The notes under the pieces were generated by a model. It had not been told where the DNA came from, made no database searches, and saw only the letters and a program-made list of their open reading frames with translations. A program made the position numbers and the translations under genes. Below, in pieces: positions 51,069 to 59,990 of a DNA stretch of 64,000 nt (position 1 is its first letter; each line of letters begins with the position of its first letter). The stretch spans positions 35,620 through 99,619 of the forward strand of contig DLLT01000018.1 in assembly GCA_002478045.1 (NCBI GenBank). Reading direction: 5' to 3'. The stretch is from Porphyromonadaceae bacterium UBA7555 (GTDB lineage Bacteria; Bacteroidota; Bacteroidia; Bacteroidales; Muribaculaceae).

Positions 51069-52856
51069 ATGCAATTAGATACAATCATAGCGCAGGAAGT
51101 CGTAGCCGCCGTCAAGGCCCTCTACGACATTGATACCACTGCCGACCAAGTGCAGACCCAAGCCACACGCCGCGAATTCGAAGGCAATATCACCGTCGTG
51201 GTATTCCCCTACGTCAAGGCCGCGCGTAAAGCGCCCGAAGCCGTAGCCAACGAAATCGGAGCCTACCTCGCCGAGCACTCCGAAGCCGTGGCCGGATACA
51301 ATGCCGTCAAAGGCTTCCTCAATATCGTCATAGCCCCCACGTTTTGGGACAAGGTTCTGGCCTCCATCGAGGCCACCCCGGACTTCGGCATCAAGGCCGT
51401 GACCGCAGACTCACCCCTGGTGATGATCGAATACTCCTCGCCCAACACCAATAAGCCGCTGCACCTGGGACACGTGCGTAACAACCTGCTGGGCTACTCG
51501 CTGGCCCAAATACTCAAGGCCTGCGGCAACCGCGTGGTCAAGACCAATATCGTCAACGACCGCGGCATACATATCTGCAAGTCCATGCTGGCATGGCAGA
51601 AATGGGGCAACGGCGCCACCCCCGAAAGCACCGGCAAAAAAGGCGACCACCTTATAGGCGACTTCTACGTCCTCTTTGACAAACACTACAAGGCCGAAGT
51701 CAAGGAGCTGATGGAAAAAGGCATTAGCGAAGACGAGGCCAAAAACCAAGCTCCGCTGATGCTCGAAGCACGCGAAATGCTCCGCCGCTGGGAAGCCAAA
51801 GACCCGGAAGTACGCCGCCTGTGGAAGATGATGAACGACTGGGTATATGCCGGATTTGACGAGACATACCGCCGACTCGGCGTCGATTTCGACAAGATAT
51901 ACTACGAAAGCGACACCTACCTCGAAGGCAAAGAAAAAGTTCTCGAAGGCCTCGAAAAAGGCATAATGTATCGTCGCGAAGACGGCAGCGTCTGGGCCGA
52001 CCTCACCGATGCCGGACTGGACCACAAGCTGCTGCTGCGTAGCGACGGCACCTCGGTATATATGACCCAGGACATTGGCACGGCCAAACTCCGCTATCAA
52101 GACTTCCCCATAGACAAGATGATATACGTCGTCGGCAACGAACAAAACTACCACTTCCAGGTACTGTCGCTGCTGCTTGACCGCCTCGGATTTGCCTGGG
52201 GTAAAGACCTGGTACACTTCAGCTACGGAATGGTCGAACTGCCCGACGGCAAGATGAAATCCCGCGAAGGCACCGTCGTCGATGCCGACGACTTGATGGC
52301 CGATATGGTGAACACCGCTCGCGAGGTGGCACAGCAGGCCGGCAAACTCGACGGCCTCAGCAAAGCCGATATTGATGCCATAGCCGAGACCGTTGGCATG
52401 GGCGCTCTCAAATACTACCTGCTCAAAGTAGACCCGCGCCGCAACATCACCTTCAACCCCAAAGAATCTATCGACTTCAACGGCAACACCGGTCCCTTCA
52501 TCCAGTACGCCTACGCCCGCATCTGCTCGGTACTGCGCAAGGCAGCCGACAAGGGTCTCACCATAGGCGATTACAGCGCCGTGGTACCCACCGAGAAAGA
52601 AGTGTCGCTGATACAGCGCCTTGCCGACTTCCCCGATGTGGTAGCCGAAGCCGGACGCTCCTACTCGCCCGCACTCATCGCAAACTACGTCTACGATGTA
52701 GTCAAGATGTACAACCAATTCTATCACGACCACACCATCCTAGGCGAAGAAGACCCTGCTGTACGCTCGTTGCGCCTCGAGCTGTCACGCCAAAGCGCAC
52801 GCGTAATACGAACCGCCACCGCACTGCTGGGCATCAAAGTCCCCGAACGTATGTAA
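51069..52856 (+). CDS. argS: Arginyl-tRNA synthetase
   Basis: This class I synthetase charges tRNA-Arg. The 595-residue protein has the N-terminal ArgS additional domain, and the HIGH-equivalent motif in YSSPNTNKPLHLGHVRNNLLGYSLA at about 118-142. GMVELPDGKMKSREGT lies in the KMSK position near 400, and a C-terminal DALR-type anticodon-binding domain follows. All are intact and the length is normal. The 3' spacer carries a 9-bp repeat array. Confidence 0.97.
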   Translation: MQLDTIIAQEVVAAVKALYDIDTTADQVQTQATRREFEGNITVVVFPYVKAARKAPEAVANEIGAYLAEHSEAVAGYNAVKGFLNIVIAPTFWDKVLASIEATPDFGIKAVTADSPLVMIEYSSPNTNKPLHLGHVRNNLLGYSLAQILKACGNRVVKTNIVNDRGIHICKSMLAWQKWGNGATPESTGKKGDHLIGDFYVLFDKHYKAEVKELMEKGISEDEAKNQAPLMLEAREMLRRWEAKDPEVRRLWKMMNDWVYAGFDETYRRLGVDFDKIYYESDTYLEGKEKVLEGLEKGIMYRREDGSVWADLTDAGLDHKLLLRSDGTSVYMTQDIGTAKLRYQDFPIDKMIYVVGNEQNYHFQVLSLLLDRLGFAWGKDLVHFSYGMVELPDGKMKSREGTVVDADDLMADMVNTAREVAQQAGKLDGLSKADIDAIAETVGMGALKYYLLKVDPRRNITFNPKESIDFNGNTGPFIQYAYARICSVLRKAADKGLTIGDYSAVVPTEKEVSLIQRLADFPDVVAEAGRSYSPALIANYVYDVVKMYNQFYHDHTILGEEDPAVRSLRLELSRQSARVIRTATALLGIKVPERM

Positions 52857-52870
52857 TCATTGCGGCCTAA

Positions 52871-52942
52871 AATAGCTATAATAACCATAACAGCTATAAT
52901 TTCCGCCATAGGCTCCCATAGTTCCCATAATTCTTATTATTA
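52871..52942. repeat. Degenerate 9-bp tandem repeat, 8 units
   Basis: Eight gapless 9-mers can be read: AATAGCTAT, AATAACCAT, AACAGCTAT, AATTTCCGC, CATAGGCTC, CCATAGTTC, CCATAATTC, TTATTATTA. They lie in the argS 3' spacer and resemble the units at 21084-21182. Confidence 0.65.
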
Positions 52943-52996
52943 TCTCTCCCACCAATACGCACAAAATCCAATCTCCTAAATATAAACAGAAAAACA

Positions 52997-53719
52997 ATGA
53001 ACAACTACCCTCCCCAATTCAACAGCAACACCTACGAAGCGCGCACCCAAAGCACGGTGTACACCTCTTCCATCTCCTCGGTGATGAAACAAGTCTACCT
53101 GCGCATGACCTTGGCGCTCGTCGTCACAGCCTTAGTGTCGCTGTTCTGCGCCAATTCAGTCGGATATATGCTCTTCATCGCCCAGAACTCATGGGCAATG
53201 TGGGGCTTGGTCATCGCCGAACTTGCGCTCGTCATCGGCATCAGTGCCGGCATAAACAAGCTCAGCTCGGCCACCGCCACCATCCTGTTCTTCCTCTTTG
53301 CCGTAGTCAACGGCATGATGCTTGCGCCCATATTCCTCGTATACACCGGCGTATCCATCGCCAAGACATTCTTCATCACCGCCGGCACCTTCGGCGCCAT
53401 GAGTGTCTACGGTTACTTCACCAGCAGGGACCTCAGCCGTATAGGATCGTTCCTGTTTATGGCTCTTATCGGTCTTATCATAGCCAGCATCGTCAACATC
53501 TTCTTGCACAGCTCCGGTCTTGAATGGGCCATCACCTTCGGCGGCGTCCTCATCTTTGTAGGCCTCACCGCATGGGACACCCAGCAAATCAAGCGCATGG
53601 CACAAGAAGCTCCGTCGGCCTCCATCGGCCGTCTGGCCACCCTGGGCGCACTGAGCCTCTACCTTGACTTCATCAATATGTTCCTGTATCTGCTGCGTAT
53701 CTTCGGAGATCGCAACTGA
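52997..53719 (+). CDS. Bax inhibitor-1/YccA family membrane protein
   Basis: The 240-residue protein has a hydrophilic N-terminus of about 30 residues (NNYPPQFNSNTYEARTQ) and seven hydrophobic segments. The family signature ITFGGVLIFVGLTAWDTQQIKRMAQ near 177 contains the conserved Asp of TMBIM proteins, which form pH-sensitive calcium leak channels in the characterised bacterial member. YLDFINMFLYLLRIFGDRN at the end is typical. It has its own strong terminator downstream. Confidence 0.93.
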   Translation: MNNYPPQFNSNTYEARTQSTVYTSSISSVMKQVYLRMTLALVVTALVSLFCANSVGYMLFIAQNSWAMWGLVIAELALVIGISAGINKLSSATATILFFLFAVVNGMMLAPIFLVYTGVSIAKTFFITAGTFGAMSVYGYFTSRDLSRIGSFLFMALIGLIIASIVNIFLHSSGLEWAITFGGVLIFVGLTAWDTQQIKRMAQEAPSASIGRLATLGALSLYLDFINMFLYLLRIFGDRN

Positions 53720-53738
53720 TAACGTATAACCCTCATAG

Positions 53739-53778
53739 ACGCCATTAGGGGTTACGGCCTCCTAATGGCGTTTTTTTT
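53739..53778 (+). terminator. Rho-independent terminator after the Bax inhibitor-1 gene
   Basis: ACGCCATTAGG (53739-53749) pairs perfectly with CCTAATGGCGT (53761-53771) around an 11-nt loop, followed by a run of eight T residues. The apparent earlier start of the next frame (53765) falls inside this hairpin and is therefore rejected. Confidence 0.92.
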
Positions 53779-53833
53779 CGAGCGCGGCGCATATCACCTG
53801 TTCGCCCATAGACATATATCCATCGCTACCGCA

Positions 53834-55183
53834 ATGGCATCAAAGAATATATACAAAGAGCTTCTGCAACTCGGCGGCCCCATACTCGTGGGGCAGCTGG
53901 GTATGATAGCCGTAGGTTTTGCCGACAATATTATGGTCGGACACTACTCGACAGCCGCGCTGGCCTCGGCATCTTTTGTCAATAATGTGTTCAACGTTGC
54001 CATATTGGCATGTGTAGGCTTTACGTACGGCATCACACCCCTTGTCGGCCGACTTTTCGGTGCCGGACGCATCGGGGACATAGGCGCGAGTGTTCGCGTA
54101 GGTCTGCGCATCAACATCATATATTGCCTCATAATTATGGCCGTGATGACGGCGCTATACTTCAATCTCGGCCTTCTGGGACAGCCCGAAGAATTGCTGC
54201 CGCTCATACGCCCCTACTACCTGATAAGCCTTGCCGGACTGCTTCCCATCACGATATTCAACGTCTTTGCGCAATGGAGCTACGCCGTAGGCAACTCAAA
54301 AATGCCTATGTGGATAATTCTGGCGACCAACGGTATGAACGTTCTGGGCAATTACGCACTGATATACGGACACTGGGGGATGCCCGAACTCGGCCTCACG
54401 GGCGCCGGCTTGAGCACCCTTGCGGCGCGCGTAATGGCACCAGTAGTCATTATGGCGATATTCTTTATGCGCCGGCACAACGAGGCTTACGCGCGCGGAT
54501 TTCGCCGCATAGGCGGCCCTTACGAGGAGCCGCGTCCATCAATGGTATGGCGGACATCCTTTCCCGTGTCCATACAGATGTCATTGGAGACAAGCGCATT
54601 CTCCGGCGCAGCGGTGATGGCCGGATGGCTTGGCGCCATAGACCTCGCCGCATTCCAGATCATCGTGATTGTTGGCACACTGGGCTTCTGTATCTACTAC
54701 TCGCTGGGTTCGGCCATAGCCGCTAAAGTCGCCGTAGCCTCCGGCATAGGCGCCGATGCCAATACACAGATGCGTCGCATAGCCTCGGCCGGATACCGCA
54801 TTATGCTTATGCTCATGGCTTTATCATCCATAGTCTTTGCACTGTGGGGCAAAGACATCATGGGAATATTCAGCAACGATCCGACAGTGGTCGCCGCCGC
54901 CGGCATACTTATAGTGCCGCTGTTGCTGTACCAACTCGGCGATGCCACACAAGTCACATTTGCCAATGCCCTTCGCGGCACCGGGCATGTCCTGCCCATG
55001 CTATGGATAGCATTCTTCTGCTACCTCGTTCTCGGACTACCCTCGACATTCCTTCTGGCTTTCACCGCCGGACTGGGATTGTGGGGCATTGTTCTCAGCT
55101 TTTCTATCAGTCTGTTCTCGGCCGGGGTGCTGTTCCTCGCTTATTTTTTGAGAGCGACTAATAAATCTAAGCACTCGGAGTAG
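53834..55183 (+). CDS. MATE family efflux transporter (NorM-like)
   Basis: The start MASKNIYKELLQLGGPILVGQLG at 53834 is chosen because the longer frame begins in the upstream terminator. The 449-residue protein has 12 predicted membrane segments in two halves. Characteristic MATE sequences are VGFADNIMVGHYSTAALASASFVNNV near 30, NVFAQWSYAVGNSKMP near 150 and FANALRGTGHVLPM near 380. It would export cationic drugs or metabolites using sodium or protons. It is convergent with the acyltransferase gene, only 8 bp apart. Confidence 0.93.
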   Translation: MASKNIYKELLQLGGPILVGQLGMIAVGFADNIMVGHYSTAALASASFVNNVFNVAILACVGFTYGITPLVGRLFGAGRIGDIGASVRVGLRINIIYCLIIMAVMTALYFNLGLLGQPEELLPLIRPYYLISLAGLLPITIFNVFAQWSYAVGNSKMPMWIILATNGMNVLGNYALIYGHWGMPELGLTGAGLSTLAARVMAPVVIMAIFFMRRHNEAYARGFRRIGGPYEEPRPSMVWRTSFPVSIQMSLETSAFSGAAVMAGWLGAIDLAAFQIIVIVGTLGFCIYYSLGSAIAAKVAVASGIGADANTQMRRIASAGYRIMLMLMALSSIVFALWGKDIMGIFSNDPTVVAAAGILIVPLLLYQLGDATQVTFANALRGTGHVLPMLWIAFFCYLVLGLPSTFLLAFTAGLGLWGIVLSFSISLFSAGVLFLAYFLRATNKSKHSE

Positions 55184-55191
55184 TCTAACCC

Positions 55192-56214
55192 TCAGAATCG
55201 TTGAACAATCTGGTGCACGACTACACTTACAACCAGCGTAATTGCCGCCGCCGACACAAGTGCCGCGCCATAGGGCAACTCAAAAGGCAGATGCGGCGCC
55301 AGTCGATGCAAACCGGCAATGACCGGGACATGCAACAGGAAGATTTCCATAGAAATGTTGCCCAAATAGGATAGGGGACGCGAAGCCATCGCGTGCGTCC
55401 CGGCCAATGCCTTGCCATCGGTGAGCGCAAAGACGCAGACAACGGCCGCCACGGGTAGCCAAAATATGGCGCCAAGCCCCCACGGCAAGCCGATGCAGGT
55501 GTACAGCGGCACCAATGCCGCCACAAGCGCCATAGAGACCGCTTGCAGCGCGAAAGCGATGCAGGGTGACAGGTGATTGCTCGTCATCGTCCGCAAAGCG
55601 CCGCAGAAGCGAAATGCGACCATTCCCAGGAAAAAGTCCAATACACGCGCCGGCGGAAAGACGTACAGCCACCGGGTGGCCGCGTCTTTGTCCGCCCCGA
55701 AGGCATTGACCGCGATATATGCCGCAATCATCAGCGCGATACCGACCACGGCTGTAGTCGAAAGTGTCCGCAAGCGCATAGCGGCTACACGCCGCGCCAT
55801 CCACGGAAATAGGAGATACAAGAATACAAGTGTCGACAGGAACCACGCCGGGCCGTTGGTCGCAAAATAATCCGGAGTCCAACTCTGGAGCAGCAGCGCC
55901 GACAGAATGTCAGCTTTTATGTCGCCAAAATTCCACGGCATAACCGCAAAAGCCACGGTAAGCGCCAGCAGGTGCATGGGATAAATGCGCGACAAGCGTC
56001 GGCGTATAAAAGGTACAAAATCAAGCGTTCCGGCCGCGGCACGCGCCCCGTAGCCGCTCATAAGCCCGTAACCGCTGAGCGCAAAAAAGAATGCAACGCC
56101 ACAGTCGCCGCCGAAGTCGAAAGCTTTGATGTCGCTCCACGCGAAGTGTGACATAAAGACCAGCGCCACGAAGACAAAGCGCAGGCCTCCAAAACTATGT
56201 ACCGTGTGCTGCAT
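55192..56214 (-). CDS. Membrane acyltransferase, acyltransferase-3 family
   Basis: The 340-residue polytopic protein begins with the family signature GGLRFVFVALVFMSHFAWSD at about 9-28 (Arg and His in place) and FFFALSGYGLMSGYG, then RRRLSRIYPMHLLAL near 70. About ten membrane segments follow. It probably acylates an exported glycan. It stands alone, convergent with the MATE gene, and with 9-bp repeats just before its start. It is more OafA-like than the 5127-6149 protein, which lacks the FALSGY/RIYP pattern. Confidence 0.87.
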   Translation of the reverse strand: MQHTVHSFGGLRFVFVALVFMSHFAWSDIKAFDFGGDCGVAFFFALSGYGLMSGYGARAAAGTLDFVPFIRRRLSRIYPMHLLALTVAFAVMPWNFGDIKADILSALLLQSWTPDYFATNGPAWFLSTLVFLYLLFPWMARRVAAMRLRTLSTTAVVGIALMIAAYIAVNAFGADKDAATRWLYVFPPARVLDFFLGMVAFRFCGALRTMTSNHLSPCIAFALQAVSMALVAALVPLYTCIGLPWGLGAIFWLPVAAVVCVFALTDGKALAGTHAMASRPLSYLGNISMEIFLLHVPVIAGLHRLAPHLPFELPYGAALVSAAAITLVVSVVVHQIVQRF

Positions 56215-56248
56215 ATCGGCAGATGGGTAGGGTGGGAATTAGGCCGAT

Positions 56249-56275
56249 GGGAATTATAGGAATAATGGGAAATTA
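56249..56275. repeat. Degenerate 9-bp tandem repeat, 3 clear units
   Basis: GGGAATTAT, AGGAATAAT and GGGAAATTA follow each other without gaps upstream of the acyltransferase start; further degenerate material continues on both sides. Nearly the same units occur at 21084-21119. Confidence 0.65.
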
Positions 56276-56324
56276 TGAGAGCAATGGCATGACCGACTGC
56301 ACGCACAGCATTATTCGTATAAGG

Positions 56325-56360
56325 TTACTCATATTGCTCCTATTATTCCCATAAAGTCAT
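56325..56360. repeat. Degenerate 9-bp tandem repeat, 4 units
   Basis: TTACTCATA, TTGCTCCTA, TTATTCCCA and TAAAGTCAT are contiguous. They lie about 100 bp downstream of the frr stop on its transcribed strand. Confidence 0.6.
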
Positions 56361-56455
56361 TAAAAAAGCGGGTCAGGGGCGTGTCCGAGCCCTCTGCCCC
56401 GCAAGGGTTGTTGCTTTTGAATTATTCCAACCCTGTAAGTGTGATCACACGTGCG

Positions 56456-57016
56456 TCAGACGGTGAGAATTTCTTTTTCTTTGGCCGCAAAGATTTCGTC
56501 AATTTTCTTCATGAAGCGGTCGTGAATTTTCTGAGCCTCAGTCTCGGCGTCTTTTTCGACATCCTCGGGCATACCTTGCTTGATGGCTTTTTTGAGACCT
56601 TCAATGGCATCGCGACGGGCGTTGCGTACGCTCACCTTGGCTTGTTCTACTTCGGCTTTGCACTGCTTGACAAGCTGTTTGCGGCGCTCTTCGGTCAGCG
56701 GCGGAATAGCAATGCGGATAACCTCGCCATTGTTTTCGGGCATGATGCCGAGGTCGCTATTGATGATGGCGCGCTCGATTTCTTTGAACATATTTTTCTC
56801 CCAGGGTGTGATGGCGATAGTACGAGCATCGGGAGTGGTGATATTGGAAACGTTGCTCAGTGGCACGGCGCTACCGTAGTAGTCTACGCGGATGCCTTCG
56901 AGAATCTTAGGATTGGCGCGTCCGGCACGTATGCGAGCCAGTGTTTCCTCGAGATAAGTCACCGACATTTCCATCTTCTCGGAAGCCGGGGTGAGGTATG
57001 TCTTAGGGTCTGTCAT
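56456..57016 (-). CDS. frr: Ribosome recycling factor
   Basis: RRF splits post-termination ribosomes with EF-G. The 186-residue protein has the two-domain pattern: EKMEMSVTYLEETLARIRAGRANPKILEGIRVDYYG at the start, ITPWEKNMFKEIERAIINSDLG in the small domain, and RNARRDAIEGLKKAIKQGMPEDVEKDAETEAQKI near the end. Length is exact. It follows pyrH by 48 bp, a widespread pairing. Confidence 0.97.
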   Translation of the reverse strand: MTDPKTYLTPASEKMEMSVTYLEETLARIRAGRANPKILEGIRVDYYGSAVPLSNVSNITTPDARTIAITPWEKNMFKEIERAIINSDLGIMPENNGEVIRIAIPPLTEERRKQLVKQCKAEVEQAKVSVRNARRDAIEGLKKAIKQGMPEDVEKDAETEAQKIHDRFMKKIDEIFAAKEKEILTV

Positions 57017-57064
57017 TGTTGTATGTTTTTGGTGGTTTGTATTATCGGTTGAGTGTCATCACTA

Positions 57065-57778
57065 TCAATATACGAGCGTGCCCACAGCCGTATCGCCTTC
57101 GACGGCAAGAGCCAGGTTGCCGGGGACGTCCATATTGAAAACAATAATGGGCATACGATTTTCCTTGCACATTGCAGTAGCCGTCAGGTCCATTACGCGC
57201 AAGCCGCGAGCATACACCTCATCGTAAGTGATGCGGTCGAAGCGCGTGGCCGTAGGGTCTTTCTCAGGGTCGGCTGTATATACGCCGTCCACGCGCGTAC
57301 CTTTGAGCATCACATCGGCGGCAATTTCGACAGCACGCAAAGCCGCACCCGTATCGGTGGTGAAGAAGGGATTACCGGTACCACCGGCAAGTATGGCCAC
57401 CTTGCCGCGATTGAGCGCTTCGATGGCAGCGCGGCTGCTGTAATATGTCCCCACGGGGTACATATTGGTGGCGGTGAATACGCGTGCCGGGCAGCCTATG
57501 CTCTCAAGAGCACTGCGCAATGCCAGCGAATTGATGACCGTAGCCAGCATCCCCATTTGGTCGCCGGTGACGCGGTCAAAGCCACGCGTAGCCCCGGATA
57601 ATCCGCGGAAGATGTTGCCGCCGCCGATAACTATGGCCACTTGTACGCCGCTGTCAGCTACGGCCTTAATCTGATGGACGTAACTCCGGAGTACATTGGT
57701 GTCGATGCCGGTGCCGGTCGGCCCGGCAAGACTTTCGCCGCTAAGCTTCAAAAGTATCCTGTGGTATTTGGATTGCAT
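57065..57778 (-). CDS. pyrH: Uridylate kinase (UMP kinase)
   Basis: PyrH phosphorylates UMP to UDP. The 237-residue protein starts MQSKYHRILLKLSGESLAGP and shows QVAIVIGGGNIFRGLSG near 47, DQMGMLATVINSLALR near 72, and DGVYTADPEKDPTATRFDRITYDEV near 160. The ATG at 57778 is chosen because the consensus promoter at 57829-57860 overlaps the longer frame. It is co-transcribed with frr. Confidence 0.97.
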   Translation of the reverse strand: MQSKYHRILLKLSGESLAGPTGTGIDTNVLRSYVHQIKAVADSGVQVAIVIGGGNIFRGLSGATRGFDRVTGDQMGMLATVINSLALRSALESIGCPARVFTATNMYPVGTYYSSRAAIEALNRGKVAILAGGTGNPFFTTDTGAALRAVEIAADVMLKGTRVDGVYTADPEKDPTATRFDRITYDEVYARGLRVMDLTATAMCKENRMPIIVFNMDVPGNLALAVEGDTAVGTLVY

Positions 57779-57828
57779 ATCCGTAGGTGTTGTTAGGTGT
57801 GCAGTTTCTTGTACTTTCTTTGTACTCG

Positions 57829-57860
57829 CAAAAGTAAACAAATTTCTTCGCCCGTGCAAA
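57829..57860 (-). promoter_or_regulatory. Consensus Bacteroidota promoter for pyrH-frr
   Basis: On the minus strand TTTG (57860-57857), a 20-nt spacer and TACTTTTG (57836-57829) match the consensus exactly; the leader is about 45 nt. Confidence 0.82.
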
Positions 57861-58099
57861 TATTACACATTCCCAAATCATATCCCATTGCGAAACAAGA
57901 TAAATGCCGATATACCTCCATTCGCAAGATATGTGTAGCCTTCTCATCGTTTCTATTCATAAAACAAGTATGGGATTCCTTCTCGAAGGCTCTGATATTT
58001 ACTCCTTTTCCATCATCCATAGTTCGGTGAATTTTTGATTAGGAAGCATGCCGAGTGTACGGCGGTGAATTTTCTGTCGGAAATGTCGGCGGAAATGCC

Positions 58100-58107
58100 T
58101 AACTTTG
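58100..58107 (+). promoter_or_regulatory. Candidate -7 element for the DUF4254 gene
   Basis: TAACTTTG matches exactly and ends 26 nt before the chosen ATG at 58134. The -33 position is weak. Confidence 0.55.
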
Positions 58108-58133
58108 CAAGACAACCAAACAGCCACCGAAAT

Positions 58134-58757
58134 ATGACTACCGACAAGACTTTCGCCGAGCATTGCTACGGCATCTTCGAAGCCGCCACCGAGGCATACC
58201 ATATCGCCGACAATATTGACGCTCCGTGCGCCAATCCCTATACGCCCGGCACCATCGAGCATACGCTCTTTGCCAAGAACCACATCGATGCCGCCCAATG
58301 GCACATGGAGGACATCATCCGCGACCCGAACATCGACCCCGTGGAGGCCTTGGTGCTCAAGCGTCGTATCGACAAGTCCAACCAAGACCGTACCGATATG
58401 GTCGAGGAACTGGACACGTACTTCCGCGAGAAATACTCGGCGATAGTGCCTCAGCCGGACGCCACCATCAATACCGAGAGCCCCGCTTGGGCACTCGATC
58501 GCCTCAGCATATTGGCGCTGAAAATTTACCATATGGCCGAGCAGGTTGCACGTCAAGACGCCACTGCCGAGCACCGAGCACGCTGTGGGGCCAAGCTCGA
58601 AGTGCTGCGCGAACAGCGCGCCGACCTCACCGCCGCCATCGACACCCTCCTGGACGACATTGCCGCCGGACGTAAGTACATGAAAGTCTACCGCCAGATG
58701 AAGATGTACAACGACCCCTCCACCAATCCCGTCCTCTACGCCGCCGACAAAAAGTAA
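58134..58757 (+). CDS. DUF4254 family protein
   Basis: The start MTTDKTFAEHCYGIFEAA at 58134 is chosen because a -7 promoter element lies 26 nt upstream within the longer open frame. The 207-residue, mostly helical, soluble protein shows NPYTPGTIEHTLFAKNHIDAAQWHMEDIIRDP near 35-66, with conserved His, Asn and Trp, and RRIDKSNQDRTDMVE. It ends in MKMYNDPSTNPVLYAA. I recognise this as DUF4254, a Bacteroidota family of unknown function that typically precedes a GT9 gene, as here (159 bp). An enzymatic or partner role in LPS heptose addition is only inferred from context. Confidence 0.8.
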   Translation: MTTDKTFAEHCYGIFEAATEAYHIADNIDAPCANPYTPGTIEHTLFAKNHIDAAQWHMEDIIRDPNIDPVEALVLKRRIDKSNQDRTDMVEELDTYFREKYSAIVPQPDATINTESPAWALDRLSILALKIYHMAEQVARQDATAEHRARCGAKLEVLREQRADLTAAIDTLLDDIAAGRKYMKVYRQMKMYNDPSTNPVLYAADKK

Positions 58758-58916
58758 CGCCGCCTCGCCACGGGGACAAACTCTCCTCACTATTGAGGTG
58801 GGGCACGTGCTTCGCGGATACATCGGACGTCTTGTCGAGAGTCGCCGCAAGGTAATCCCGGGTCGCTGAATTCTGGTGTCAAAATATTAGATATAACGCC
58901 TATAATTCATATCTAT

Positions 58917-59990
58917 TTGGCAAAAACAAAAAATACAGAGGTGCGCACGGTGGCTGTGGCGCGGTTTTCGGCCATGGGAGACATCGCGATGACGGTGCCG
59001 GCAGTGTATGCCGCCTGTGCCGCCAACCCGGAGGTGCGCTTCGTGGTGGTGACGCGCAAGGCGTTTGCGCCGATATATGCACAGCGGCCCGCCAATCTCG
59101 AGGTGCTCGGCATTGACCTGCGCGAGGGCCGATATAAAGGTGCTGTCGGGATGTGTCGCCTGGCGTCGGACTTGCGCCGAAAAGGCGTCACGGACTTTGC
59201 CGATTTGCACAACGTGCTGCGTACAAAGATTTTGTCGCTATGTCTGCGCCTGCGCGGTGTGCGCGTACGCCGTCTGGATAAGCAACGCCGCTTGCGTCGC
59301 CGTCTGTGTGCCGACGGAGCTTTGGCGGCACGGCCGTTGGAGCGTGTCATTGACCGTTATGCCAATGTGTTTGCCGCGCTGGGGCTGGAATGTCGCCCGG
59401 ACCGATTTGCCGGATACAGCCGAGAAGCGGTGGCGGAGGACAGCCCGTCTGTATCCATGCGCATAGGCATTGCCCCCTTTGCCGCTCATCGCGGCAAGGT
59501 GTATCCGCCGGAGCGTATGCTTGCCGTGGTCGAGGCGCTGGCACGCCGTCAGGGTACGAGGATATATCTCTTCGGCGGCGGCAAGACCGAGGCGCCGATG
59601 CTGGCGCAATGGACGGCGCAGTTGAACGCTCAGGGCTTCGATGTGGTCGATATGGCCGCAGCCAAGTTCGGATTTGCCGACGAAATAGGCGTAATCTCGC
59701 GTCTGGACGCTATGGTGTCTATGGACAGCGGCAATATGCACTTGGCGGCACTGTGCCGCGTACCGGTGGTCAGCATTTGGGGCGCGACGCATCCGGCGGC
59801 CGGCTTCGCCCCATGGCAAGGCGAGACTTCGCTGATGCTGGGCGATGACACTCTCGGGTGCCGGCCCTGCTCGATTTTCGGAAACCGGGAGTGCCGCTTC
59901 GGCGACTACCGCTGCTTCGATGCCGTCACCCCGCAGGCCGTCATCGAGGCCGTGGATCGCGCCGTAAATACAAAACGAACAGAACGATGA
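58917..59990 (+). CDS. Family 9 glycosyltransferase (LPS heptosyltransferase-like)
   Basis: The GT9 protein has VAVARFSAMGDIAMTVPAVYA near its start, IGIAPFAAHRGKVYP near 185, YLFGGGKTEAPML near 220, and the donor-site sequence MVSMDSGNMHLAALCRVPVVSIWGATHPAAGFAPW at about 265-299. It should add a heptose or similar sugar to the LPS core. No ATG is available near the conserved start: the frame opens with TTG at 58917, and GTG at 58941 is the other candidate. The stop overlaps ruvB by four bases. Confidence 0.9.
   Translation: MAKTKNTEVRTVAVARFSAMGDIAMTVPAVYAACAANPEVRFVVVTRKAFAPIYAQRPANLEVLGIDLREGRYKGAVGMCRLASDLRRKGVTDFADLHNVLRTKILSLCLRLRGVRVRRLDKQRRLRRRLCADGALAARPLERVIDRYANVFAALGLECRPDRFAGYSREAVAEDSPSVSMRIGIAPFAAHRGKVYPPERMLAVVEALARRQGTRIYLFGGGKTEAPMLAQWTAQLNAQGFDVVDMAAAKFGFADEIGVISRLDAMVSMDSGNMHLAALCRVPVVSIWGATHPAAGFAPWQGETSLMLGDDTLGCRPCSIFGNRECRFGDYRCFDAVTPQAVIEAVDRAVNTKRTER

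Larger units (their letters stand above)
57779..58133. other. Divergent spacer between pyrH and the DUF4254 gene
   Basis: This 355-bp region contains the pyrH promoter (minus, 57829-57860) and the DUF4254 -7 element (plus, 58100-58107). No gene was supported on either strand. Confidence 0.6.

Noticed and set aside
51411..52733. 440-codon minus-strand open frame
   Set aside because: It is antisense to argS, a clear arginyl-tRNA synthetase; high-GC coding sequence often leaves long antisense frames.
53765..53833. Upstream start for the MATE gene
   Set aside because: It falls inside a strong rho-independent terminator.
57999..58850. Minus-strand frame opposite the DUF4254 gene
   Set aside because: The plus-strand frame has a promoter, a good start and recognised family motifs; the minus frame has none.
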